64,000 nucleotides of DNA from Polymyxa betae (lineage: Eukaryota; Endomyxa; Phytomyxea; Plasmodiophorida; Plasmodiophoridae), in assembly GCA_003693705.1 (NCBI GenBank), contig RBZT01000313.1, positions 1-64,000 on the forward strand. Direction: 5' to 3'. Numbering within the stretch: the first letter of the stretch is position 1; each line of letters opens with the position of its first letter. The notes beneath the pieces were generated by a model. It was not told where the DNA came from. It saw only the letters and a program-made list of their open reading frames with translations, and did not search any database. Below are positions 33,472 to 43,303 of this stretch, piece after piece. The translations under genes were made by a program, and so were the position numbers.

Positions 33472-36105
33472 TTAGTAATGCCATCCGGTCAGCTGAAGAC
33501 ATTGGCGGGCTTGCTGTCGACACAGGCGCTTCTCGTCGTCTAACGCCACAGTTAATACCTGCTTTATCGTTGGCTTATATGGGTAAATTTCTTCGGCAGC
33601 AAGATTCTTCACAATCAGGCATAACATTTGCAAAGCCTGCAGTCGAGTCTTGGTGGTGTTTCGTTTAACACTAATTAATGACAATAGCGGCTCAATAACA
33701 TTGCTAGCATGTCCTGATATGCACGAAGGCTCATTAACAATTAGTATGATTAACGAAGACAGTGAGTACTGAGCAGCAGAAGATGTTAATGAGCGCTCTA
33801 GAAGGGGTAATAGCTTCTGCGAATAATCCAAAAGAACTTGACGAGGAGCATAGGCAAGTAGTTGTGGGAGACAGTCCAAGCAGGAGTCAGTTTCTAACAA
33901 CATTGGAAGAATTGTGCACAACAATCGCTGCTTGTATAAAGGTAATATTTGCCATGACACAAGAGGCAATGTTTCATCGACCAGAATATGTAGCTTTGAT
34001 AAATGACATGGATATTTCAAATGATCGGTTGCGAGTTCAAAGCCGAAAGGATCTCCTCTCGAAGCCAAGGCTTTGGTTATCCATACCAGCAGAGATGACG
34101 TATCTGAAGAAGACCAGTCGAGTGAGCGATATGTAGGCAACTTGAAAAACTCTTCGATCGTCTGACGATTTTGGCATTTGTTCAAGATATCAGCAACAAT
34201 AAGACAAGCAGTTTTGTTTCCGCCTTGAGCAGATTCTACAGCCACTTTTAAAATGTCGCCTTCATCATCGAGTATAGTATCAGGACGTCGATTTAGAATA
34301 CAAATTGTCGTCAACACATCGTTGATATAATCGCTAGTCATGTACTTGTTACAAAGTTTTGATTGCTGATCTGGCGTGCACCGAGAGTAAATAGCCTGGA
34401 GTAGGCCGGCGTCGTCTTCGCCAGAAATGCTGAATCCCAGCTCAGATACCAAATCCCCAACATTATCATCACAGCATTGTTTTGCAATATTGCATAAAGC
34501 TTCCGTTAATGATTTGTTAATCAAACGACGTTCTCTTAGAAAGGGCAAAACAGTGCGAAGATATGTACTACTATGAATACACAGATATTCAAGGCGTTCA
34601 GGATAGTTGACGAAATCGGAAAACGTAGCTTGAACAACAGAATTGACATCATACAAAGAAACATGCTTCAGTATCTTGAAAGCATCTTTGACAGTGTCAG
34701 AAAATTGCTCAGATGACGAATGCTGGATTGTCAATGTGGTAAGTTTTGTTAAATTATCAAGCCTTGTTGGATCGAAGGAAACAACATTGACGCATTGCGA
34801 TAAAGACGAGATAACAGAGCGAAGAAGATCAGTTGGTGAAGAGGGATCGGCAACAGATAACAATGTGTCAATAATGGTGAACGATTTTGGCAGATCTGAT
34901 ATCGATTTATCTGCAGTTAGACCCTCTACGAATGTATCGCGAACAATCAGAGCCGACACCGTCTGTTCATTAGCGTCTTTCGAGGATATGATTCGCTGCA
35001 TCAGGATAGGCCAGATTAATTCATAACAAACATTGAATGAGTGCGATGATGATGAGCATAAAGCAGTCAATGCCTGAACATAAGCAGAGGAGCTTCGAAG
35101 AGGCACACTGCTCTGCAACCGTTTCGATATCAACGAAACAATTGGCTGCAGAAACTTTTCAGAGCAAATACGGATGTCATCTTGAGATGCATTTCCCCTA
35201 TAATACGAGTGCAATGTTGTTGATAACGCCTCGATAGACATCTCCAATATGGAAGGAGAAGATGATGGTTCAGCCCAGATTTCTATGAGACAGGAACTGA
35301 ACTCTGATAGATACGGTAGAGTATCTGCTAGAGGGAACAACTTCATACAATTACTCAGAGCCTGCAGTGACTGCATTTTTGCTTGATTCATTGATGAATG
35401 AAGCTTGTCGAGAAAAAATGGAACAGCGAGCTGAGCCATTTCATTTCGAGACGTGAGACATTCTAGGAGCCATGATCGTAGCTGATCACCATCACAAGAT
35501 GGGCCGTTGTACGTAATGGGGAAATACACAGAGCAGTGATCGAATACAGATTCGGCCTCGATCTTTGGGAGATCGCCTTTGATACGGGATAAAGTATCAG
35601 CAACGAGCCGAAATGAAGCTAATAGTGCTGGAGGATCGGTCTCGTCCTCCATTAATGATAGTAAAGCGGGTAGCAACGAAGGTTCAACTTCAGCCGGTAA
35701 AGCCGAACGTAATGATTTCAGGAACGACCGACGACGATCCGGTTCACATGATAGCAACGATAGGCCAACAGGAAGGGTTGGAAACGTTGCAAGCTCACAA
35801 ATCGCTTCGACAAGAGATGCTAATCCAGGCGATAAATGCTGACGAAACTGGAAGATGGATTGCAGAAATGACGCCAGATGGTAGCGAAGGGTGTCGGTGA
35901 CCGTCTCCCGATGCTCCAGGAGTGATTTCGATATAGCGTTGAAAGCTCGGTCTGCATCTGAACCAGCGATGAAAGGTGCAAGTTTAGGTATGAGTTGTAA
36001 TGGTGGTAATGATTCTGATATTATTCCGTCTATGGCAATGGCATGGCCTGACATTGAATTAGGTAACGATATCAAACACAACTGGACACTTGACCCCAAA
36101 GTCAA
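33472..36105 (-). CDS. MMS19: MMS19 homologue, cytosolic iron-sulphur targeting factor
   Basis: A single-exon ORF of 877 residues made of HEAT-like helices. The MMS19 N-domain reads ESVFDHCSVYFPITYNGP, then LAVPFFLDKLHSSMNQAKMQSLQALSNC, the family's most conserved block. The C-terminus ends LDDEKRLCRQQARQCLQLTGW, close to the usual LDDxKRxVRxxAxxxRxxW. MMS19 (yeast Met18) docks iron-sulphur cluster recipients such as XPD, DNA polymerases and primase to the CIA machinery. It is somewhat shorter than the animal protein (about 1030). The gene is divergent from eL30. Confidence 0.88.
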   Translation of the reverse strand: MTLGSSVQLCLISLPNSMSGHAIAIDGIISESLPPLQLIPKLAPFIAGSDADRAFNAISKSLLEHRETVTDTLRYHLASFLQSIFQFRQHLSPGLASLVEAICELATFPTLPVGLSLLSCEPDRRRSFLKSLRSALPAEVEPSLLPALLSLMEDETDPPALLASFRLVADTLSRIKGDLPKIEAESVFDHCSVYFPITYNGPSCDGDQLRSWLLECLTSRNEMAQLAVPFFLDKLHSSMNQAKMQSLQALSNCMKLFPLADTLPYLSEFSSCLIEIWAEPSSSPSILEMSIEALSTTLHSYYRGNASQDDIRICSEKFLQPIVSLISKRLQSSVPLRSSSAYVQALTALCSSSSHSFNVCYELIWPILMQRIISSKDANEQTVSALIVRDTFVEGLTADKSISDLPKSFTIIDTLLSVADPSSPTDLLRSVISSLSQCVNVVSFDPTRLDNLTKLTTLTIQHSSSEQFSDTVKDAFKILKHVSLYDVNSVVQATFSDFVNYPERLEYLCIHSSTYLRTVLPFLRERRLINKSLTEALCNIAKQCCDDNVGDLVSELGFSISGEDDAGLLQAIYSRCTPDQQSKLCNKYMTSDYINDVLTTICILNRRPDTILDDEGDILKVAVESAQGGNKTACLIVADILNKCQNRQTIEEFFKLPTYRSLDWSSSDTSSLLVWITKALASRGDPFGFELATDHLKYPCHLSKLHILVDETLPLVSWQILPLYKQRLLCTILPMLLETDSCLDCLPQLLAYAPRQVLLDYSQKLLPLLERSLTSSAAQYSLSSLIILIVNEPSCISGHASNVIEPLLSLISVKRNTTKTRLQALQMLCLIVKNLAAEEIYPYKPTIKQVLTVALDDEKRLCRQQARQCLQLTGWHY

Positions 36106-36613
36106 AAAAGTTTGTAAAAGAAACGTCTTGGGTGCGCAGAATATTTCTTTCTTCCAGTATGGATAGTGGAAAGATGTATCAGCTCTTTACTGGCATAGCA
36201 CCATATATGCCAGTGCTGGTCTTGCCAATAAGTATCATGCAAGTACATATGTTGGTCCATACATTTCTGCATTGGCGTGGAAAATTTCTTTAACATCTAC
36301 TCCAGCTTTCACGAACATTTAAGCAGCATATTTCCATCCGCGAACTATGTATTAGCTTAGCTGAGACCCAACTAGACCATTTAAATTATCATGCTATCAA
36401 TATAAGCCTGGATATTGAAACTATCTGAAACCAATTGGCATTAAAGTCGTTCTTTGAGTAAGATGGAAAGTATTGATATACGATAGAGCACTAATATATG
36501 ATGCAGTCTCTGATTGTCCGTGACGGACTCCGCCCTTCTTCGTCTTCGTATTCTCTTTCCTAGCCGTTGTAAAGACCGGGTTCATCCTCCCGCGAGCAAC
36601 AAATTCAGCAAAA
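36106..36613. promoter_or_regulatory. Divergent region between MMS19 and eL30
   Basis: It contains the palindrome GTCCGTGACGGAC at 36516-36528, sharing the core TCCGTGACGGA with the Pol I subunit promoter at 20194-20309. This is followed at 36531-36563 by a pyrimidine-rich tract (cgcccttcttcgtcttcg onwards), typical of ribosomal-protein 5' ends. No other gene is seen. Confidence 0.5.
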
Positions 36614-36955
36614 ATGGTCGCCCCTACCGCCACCAAGAAAAGCAAGAAGGCTATCGAATCGATCAACTCACGTCTGGGTCTTGTCGTCAAGTCCGGAAAG
36701 TACTCGCTGGGCTACAAGTCCACCTTGAAGTCTCTTCGCCAAGGCAAGGCTAAGTTAATCATCATCGCCAACAACTGCCCAGCCCTTCGTAAATCCGAGA
36801 TTGAATACTACGCCATGTTGGCCAAGACCGGTGTCCATCACTACTCGGGCAACAACATTGAACTGGGCACCAGCTGTGGTAAATACTTCCGGGTCTCATG
36901 CTTGTCGATCACCGACCCAGGTGACTCGGACATTATCCGAACCATCCCTCAGTAA
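36614..36955 (+). CDS. RPL30: 60S ribosomal protein eL30
   Basis: A single-exon ORF of 113 residues, the standard eL30 length. Recognised by [22 protein letters not shown], the L7Ae-fold core [45 protein letters not shown], and the end [11 protein letters not shown]. It binds a kink-turn on the large subunit, and in yeast its own transcript. Codon use is visibly C/G-richer at third positions than its neighbours, as expected for a highly expressed gene. Confidence 0.97.
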   Translation: MVAPTATKKSKKAIESINSRLGLVVKSGKYSLGYKSTLKSLRQGKAKLIIIANNCPALRKSEIEYYAMLAKTGVHHYSGNNIELGTSCGKYFRVSCLSITDPGDSDIIRTIPQ

Positions 36956-37074
36956 ATCCATAAAAAAGCTTCACCTTGATGTTAACAATCGTCTCTTTCT
37001 GTATAGTTTAGTCCTATATAGATGTGTAACATAATGATATTGATTGTGTATGACATATTGGTGTCATCATTACC

Positions 37075-38175
37075 ATGAAGACACCAGGTGCTGCTACTGC
37101 CTTATTAATTGTTATCCCTTCCGTCCTATTCGTCGCCTTCCCGTATGTCCTGTCGTCGCATGCTTATATCGATTAAACGCTCGGAAGGGGCCGGCTTCTG
37201 ATTACCAGAATATCTGTCGCTCCGATTTATGTCGCTTGCGGCCTATGCATTATCTCGCTTGGGTCGCTGACTGCCACGATGCGTCTAGACCCAGGCATCA
37301 TTCCTAAGCTTCCTCCTTTACCTAACGTTGGCATCGCTTTTTTTCATCCAAATTTCGATGACAATTTTTAGTTTCAACCGAAACGAGTCCAAAATGTGGT
37401 TGTTCATGGCCGCTTAGTTCGATTAAAGTGGTGTGGCACTTGCAATTTATTTCGTCCTCCTCGGACGTCGCACTGCAGCGTCACTGATGCATGCATCGAG
37501 CAATTCGATCATTATTGCCCGTTTGTTGGTGCTGCAATTGGGAAAGGTTAATCGGGTTGCTGTCTTGACGATTTGGCTTTGAATGCCCTTGCAGGGAATT
37601 ATCGGGCTTTTCTGATCTTTATTTTCGCCACTGCATTGTTGACAGTAAGGAACGAAGTTTTCCAACATATGAATTCTCTGAACGATTGATCTAAGCTATT
37701 CGTTCTTTCTGCCAGTATTTGTCATTTAATCACGGACGCTCAGTCACCTAAAAGTAGAGGTAAACAGAAGGCTACTCACATTTTGAATTTCAATTCATAT
37801 CCAAATTAGAAACCAGAACTGGGTTTTTCATGGCCATGAAGAGCAATCCTATATCTATGCTTCTTATAGGTTATACTTTCTCCGCATCCTTTTTTGTTTG
37901 CGGATTAGCCGGTTTTCATGTGTATTTGGTATCTACCGGCGTGACCACAAGCGAACAGGTAAATAACATTTTGCACAGCCAATCTCTGGATCTTAGTGGT
38001 TTAGCTGAAGAAAGATTTCAATCAAGGGAACCCTTACGATAAAGGGTGTATGAGGAATATTGTCTCTGTATTCTGTTCAGCATCTACGAGGAAACCGATG
38101 AAGAGACACAGCGTAAGCCTTGAAACTACCGAGATAACGGTTTCCTCAAGGTTTAGGGAGCCAAGATGGGAGTAA
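37075..38175 (+). CDS. Protein S-palmitoyltransferase, DHHC family with DHYC active site
   Basis: Multi-exon gene; clear junctions include the acceptor at 37370s (PPLPN joined to FQPKRVQ), the GKG/NYRAF junction near 37545-37590, and TTSEQ joined to LKKDFNQGNPYDKGCMRN near 37960-38015. One intron near 37740-37810 is not resolved. Two membrane segments precede the Cys-rich domain KWCGTCNLFRPPRTSHCS...CIEQFDHYCPFVGAAIGKGN. The catalytic tetrad is DHYC (37507-37518) instead of DHHC, as in yeast Akr1. The TTSEQ stretch is the TTxE motif and NPYDKG resembles ERF2-type tails. It should transfer palmitate to cytosolic-face cysteines at Golgi or ER. Confidence 0.85.
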
Positions 38176-38259
38176 GCTAAAGGTTCAGTTGTTAGAACGA
38201 CAGAAGCCAAATATTACTACCATGCTAGAAAAGCAGGCATATTGTTGCTAATTTCGAAT

Positions 38260-39052
38260 TTATACAATCGCTGTAACGACCCATTCCATTGGCTGCTTCT
38301 CGGTAATATCCTTCAAGCATGCCCTTAACCGGTACATTGATATCTTGGATTGCAATGGCTCTTTGTCTTCATCAACAGGTAATGATGTTTTTCGATCAAC
38401 ATACGATACTCGGCCTTTGCATTCAAATATGACATCAACATCTGCCCATACTTGAGTTACTTGAGAATCGACGGTTTTCGTCGTCAGGCCTATATCTCGA
38501 ATCCAATTGTTTAAGTCAACAACTTCCAGAAGAGGTCGTAGACTGGATTTGGCTGCATTTTTTTCGAACGTTTCCTTCAATGTCGAATAAAACTCGTCTG
38601 AGCAAATGGAATCGCATTCTTCTAAATTTTCATCGCTAATGATTTCGTTCATACGATGAAATACTAACAACGCTCTTAAGCGACCGAAGGAGATGACGAC
38701 GCTGAAGATACCTTGTTTGCACCCACGAAGAAAATCTTCTCTGGCGGTCTGTTGATTGATAAACAAACGAATTGCATGAAATTTCCACCATGACTGGAAT
38801 TCCATACCAGGCGACCAGATCGCATCGGGTAATTGAATCGGTTCATCCTGTAAACAGTTTAAGTTTATGGAGCGCTCAGAGAATAAAATGTTCAAAAATC
38901 CTAACAACTTCTTGTTTAGCAGCTGGGATTGAGAAAGGATACCCCAGTTTTACAGGGCCTGCCGGTTCGCCGGCCGATGATGTAGCGGATAGAAAGCGAG
39001 GGCATCGAATAGACCTAGCATTTAATGGAGACAGCAACAGTCGCTTGATCAT
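38260..39052 (-). CDS. Mitochondrial matrix protein, possibly Tim44/mL45 (MBA1)-like
   Basis: Two exons (39052-38909 and 38847-38260, intron 38848-38908) give 243 residues. The N-terminus is a strong mitochondrial presequence (MIKRLLLSPLNARSIRCPRFL). The body has AREDFLRGCKQGIFSVV and a C-terminal beta-rich section, VWADVDVIFECKGRVSYVDR, as in the NTF2-like Tim44/mL45/Mba1 fold that supports import or inner-membrane insertion. Assignment to that superfamily is a pattern judgement and the exact member cannot be named. Confidence 0.45.
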
Positions 39053-39989
39053 GGATGAGGTGAAGCTGTGACGATGAGCGACAAATCGAGCTTGATGATT
39101 TCCCTACAGCGTATTGATATTATCTCGAATATGATCCGACTATGTATGAGAACAGTATCATAGCCATAATGACATGTTGCGCTGCCTTTATTGCGTCCAG
39201 GCTCCAAAGCACTCCAGCTGCTTCAAACCTCGGTAGTCTCTGATGGATTTTGCTTAAGTGTCTAGAGTTTTCTTTAAAAAGTAGGCACATAATCTTTGAA
39301 AAATATCCTACACTACACTGACTACAGTCCTTGGACGTTTACCTGAATTAATGATGACAAGGAGACTTTGATATGACGACGAAGCAACCAAGCAATCGCT
39401 TAAAGAAAAAACCAGAACGAGAACCAGCGCAGAACGAAGCGAGTTTTATTGTGCATTATCAAGTTTATTCGTTGGAGTCGGAAGAACCAAGCTCACCTTG
39501 CAAATGTTCACTTAGAGAATCTGCTCAAGCTTGACTGGTTTGGTACCGATGGACAATTCAAGGACCTGTAGCGAACAACAGTCGTGTCCTGCCCCATGTC
39601 CACGCTGCACAGCACTGTATGATGGCAGGAAACAATCTTAAAAGTGCAAATATCAGTAAAGGACAAGCCCAACACCACGTCGTTCAAGATATTGTGTCTG
39701 CCACTGCTTGATAACTATTCTCACGGAAACTGGGTATTACTACGGAAGCTCGAAGAATTTTCCATGTTTGATTAGGACTTAGATAGGAATTCCCCTGAGC
39801 CCTGTTCCTCTTGGTCGTCTTGTACATAGTAAACGGAGCCCAAAAAGGAGACCGACTTGGCGACTTTCCTATGATAATAACTTACGGAGTTAAAAGCGAT
39901 GCTCATGTGACCATGTCAACCGTCTACACCAACAACTTCATTCTAACAGTTACCTTCTTGTCTCCACTTTCATTACAATATCCCTTTAC
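39053..39989. other. Long intergenic region
   Basis: About 940 bases with no confirmed gene. A 53-codon ORF from ATG 39373 (MTTKQPSNRLKKKPEREP...) is Lys/Glu-rich and has no recognised domain; it could be a small gene or chance. No RNA gene was seen. Confidence 0.4.
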
Positions 39990-40881
39990 ATGCTGGTCTC
40001 TCTTCGGGTTCCTGACACGAATTTAAAATGGATATTCACAGCAATCGCGCTGGTAACCGTAGCCTGCTTGGCTGTGGTAGCCGGCTTGTATTTTGGAGGC
40101 GTTTTCAGCAATCCAGAAGAAAGCACTACCAGAAAACAAGAGCCAGAAGTGAAAGCGGTTGCTTCTTTAGGTACGTCACCCAAATTCTCAAAGATCACTT
40201 TTGAACCCTTTGAAGAAAAAGAAGAGGAGTCAGAGAAGGCTTGTATAGAATCTAAACCGAAGAAGTGGCAGTTAGCTGTTACAGCCAAGCGATTGGCAAG
40301 ATGTATGGGCATAGCCACCATCTTGATCTGGCTTCGACATATTCGCAAAGAATATCTTCCAATGATAATACCGAGACTCATGTTTTCGTTGAAACAAATC
40401 AAACGTTATCTAAACGTTAATCTAACTGGCGGTGTATGTTTTCTGTCTTCAATTCTTTTAACGTTGATAATAATTTAGTTTATAGGCCATAAATGCTATA
40501 TTGGCGAAATTGGCGAAATTCAAATCCAAAAAATGTAAGCTGATGGATCTATTCCCGAATGAACTCTTGAAAGTAAAATACCCAAGGCGTAGCCCAATGG
40601 CTAATAAAGGCGAAGACACAGCCCATCCAACTAAAGAAGATTTGTCGCTTGTAAACGCTGCCATGGATGTGGTCCAAAACGGATTATGCTCAAGCTCTTC
40701 CCTCAATAATGACCACCCAAGCACTGCGCCTGGTGTCGGGGAGGATCCTCTAATGGCAGATACGTTACCTAAAAACGATTCGGTTGTGTCTAATCCATCT
40801 GGTGAGTGTTCAACGATCTGCGAAGATACACAAGAAAATTTGGATGATGAGGCTGGCCTTGCCAGGACCAATACTTTATAG
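39990..40881 (+). CDS. Orphan membrane protein with acidic C-terminus
   Basis: Two exons (39990-40415 and 40486-40881, intron 40416-40485) give 273 residues. One clear membrane segment lies at about residues 13-37 (WIFTAIALVTVACLAVVAGLYFGG). It is followed by an acidic linker (EPFEEKEEESEKAC), a second hydrophobic or amphipathic region (CMGIATILIWLRH) with basic residues, then a Lys-rich patch (AKLAKFKSKKCK) and an acidic Ser-rich tail. No family recognised. The layout suggests an organelle-membrane protein with a cytosolic tail. Confidence 0.6.
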
Positions 40882-41156
40882 AATGCCAAGCACATCAAAC
40901 AGTCCTATGTTTGTTTGCAAATTCTCACCTAATATATTTTATTTTAGAATGCAATCTCTTTTAAGCTGTAGTAGCCTTGCACAAAATTTGGAATCTGACT
41001 GCTGATTACGATATTACCTTGGTGCATGTGTATGACCTGGTTTCGGTATTGGCATTGGTCTGAATGCGGGGCAAATTAAAACTGCGCAACCGCCAAATAT
41101 CTTTTTGTGGGGAAAATCTTCGCAGTTTCTACAACATTGCGAATTCGCGTTTCATC

Positions 41157-43009
41157 ATGGCGCCATCCAGTTCGGTCTTGTTCTTACTCGATTCGCATGA
41201 TGACGATCTTCAACGAATTTCTCATATTGCTGATCAATTTCATACACAGGCCATTCTGGCTCATGAATGGTATTTCACGTTGACCGATAGATTATGAGCT
41301 GAATCGTCCGCAAGGGACAATTTGTCAGAATCACTCAAAGATCTTCACCAATATACCACTGTAATCATGGCCTTTCCAGATTCTATTGATGTTCGTCTTT
41401 CGCGAGTATCATTATCAACTCACAGGGTATTATATTCTATGTTATGAACACCATTATACAAAATTCAATCTAGGTATCCGAACGAGTATCTGGTTTATTG
41501 AGCTGGCTTTGTAATCACCAAGAGCATATCCATTCTGTTAATTTCCTTATCATTGTTGAATCCAATACGAACTCTCTGGCATCCTTTATCTGCACTAAAC
41601 TGCAGGAACTCAATGCCAAGATGCTGTCCAGCGATATTCTCTCTTTCACCGATAATTTCACAGGCTTTATCTCCCAGATACTTCCAACCCCTTCCAAAGA
41701 AGACGCCCGCGACATTGTTTCTGGAATTCAGCCTGCATCTTCCTCTGTAACTAACAAAAAACCTTCTCGTCAGGCTTTGATTGCAGCCCGAAAGCGCCTC
41801 GCTGCCCAATCAATCTCGAAGCCTGTCCTTCCAAACCCATCTTTATCAGTGACTTTGCCTTCCTCTCCAGTCCATACTGCCAATGTTCTAACTGTACGTC
41901 AACTGTTAAAACACCCATCCGGTAACGCTTCGACTGTTGAGGTCGTACTCGACGTTGGCGACAATTGCTTGGAATACACCACAGCCGGCAACATCGGTAT
42001 CCATCCACGTAACGATGATGATATTGTCATCCAACTTTGTCGACTCCTGACATACGATCCCGATGCAATCGTCTCCGTCCCGAGGCGAACGACGCCGTGC
42101 TCGGTTCGCGAGGCCTTTTTATGGGATTTGGATATTATGTCCCCGCCGCGAAGGTCGTTTGTTAAGTTTCTGGCTCAATTCGCTTCCAATGCCGATGAGA
42201 AAGAGCGCCTTGCTAATATGGCTGAAAAGCACAGCTACAATGAGCATTTTGTGATGGATAAGAAGACATTGTTGGAGCTGTTGGAAATGTTTCTCTCAGT
42301 GAAGCCGCCGCTGGATATTTTTATACAGCAATGCCCTCGACTTCTGCCACGAATGTTCACGATATCGTCATCTACCATAGTGAATCCCAGCCAAATTCAT
42401 CTAACAGTTAGCCGAACTCGTATTATCAAATCTCGTGATCGTATACATAATGGTGTCTGCTCCACCTATCTAACCAATCTAATACCTGGAAAAGACACTT
42501 GCCTCGTGTTTGCACGAAAATCGTCGTTTTTTGTGCCGGATTCGAGACCTGTTATTATGTGTGGAACTGGTGCAGGTATAGCACCATTTCGTGCATTTAT
42601 TCAGGAAGCTGCTCATCGGTGTCAAACTGAAGGTGTTCGTTTCCCTGAATGGCATCTGTTTTTCGGCTGCCGGCGCCGTGAAGACGGTTTCTTATACGAA
42701 GACGAGCTTGTCGAATCTGTAGAATTGGGCATCCTGGAAGGGTTGCATCTAGCATTTTCTCGAAATGATCCTGAAAGGAAGGTCTATATTCAAGATCGTC
42801 TGAAAGAGCATCAAGATATGGTCTGGAAACTAATCGATCAGGAAAACGCTATCGTCTTTATCTGTGGATCGACACAGATGGGTAAAGATGTTCTCAGTCG
42901 GTTTCGTGATATCGTTGTAACCAAGACAGGCTGCAGTGCTGACAAAGCCGAACTTTATATGACGAGATTAGCCGAAGAAAGAAGGCTATTCTCTGAACTT
43001 TGGGGATAG
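41157..43009 (+). CDS. Diflavin reductase-like protein (CPR/methionine synthase reductase family), degenerate FMN domain
   Basis: Three exons (introns 41270-41314 and 41427-41473) give 586 residues in closed frame. The FAD half has RLLPRMFTISSS (R-x-Y/F-S/T-x-S-S flavin motif) and GVCSTYL. The NADPH half has MCGTGAGIAPFRAFI, LFFGCRRREDGFLYEDEL, KVYIQDRLKEH and FICGSTQMGKDV, ending with the ELW tail region. GVCSTYL is closest to methionine synthase reductase, but cytochrome P450 reductase is not excluded. The N-terminal 190 residues have the length and rough hydrophobicity of a flavodoxin domain, but the phosphate-binding S/T-x-T-G-T loop is missing, so FMN binding is doubtful. Confidence 0.75.
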
Positions 43010-43303
43010 AATCATTATTATACTATTCTAAACTCCATTTAAAAATAAATTATTCGATTCGCTTCAAGACTGTGCTGCGGCTTAATTAGCCAAACTCTAA
43101 TCTGATCAGCGAAGAAGGGGTTCTTCACTTTGCGTTCATTGTTTGCCTGAATTCATTATTGTATGAAATTTGACTAGCAACCTGCTTGTTAACGTTACTC
43201 ACAGGAGGGGAACCCCGTAACACATTCAAAGTTACAATTTCGTCCATTGCTAGGGTTTTCTTGTCATTGACCATTAGGGTTTGATCGACGAGTCCAGTTA
43301 GAG
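43010..43303. promoter_or_regulatory. Upstream region of GlyRS with paired TAGGGTTT motifs
   Basis: TAGGGTTTT at 43251-43259 and TTAGGGTTT at 43274-43282 lie 22-53 bases before the start codon at 43304. They match motifs before the histidine-phosphatase gene and before the candidate start at 3435. No gene lies in this interval. Confidence 0.4.

Noticed and set aside
34643-35026. 127-codon plus-strand ORF inside MMS19
   Set aside because: Antisense shadow of the MMS19 coding frame.
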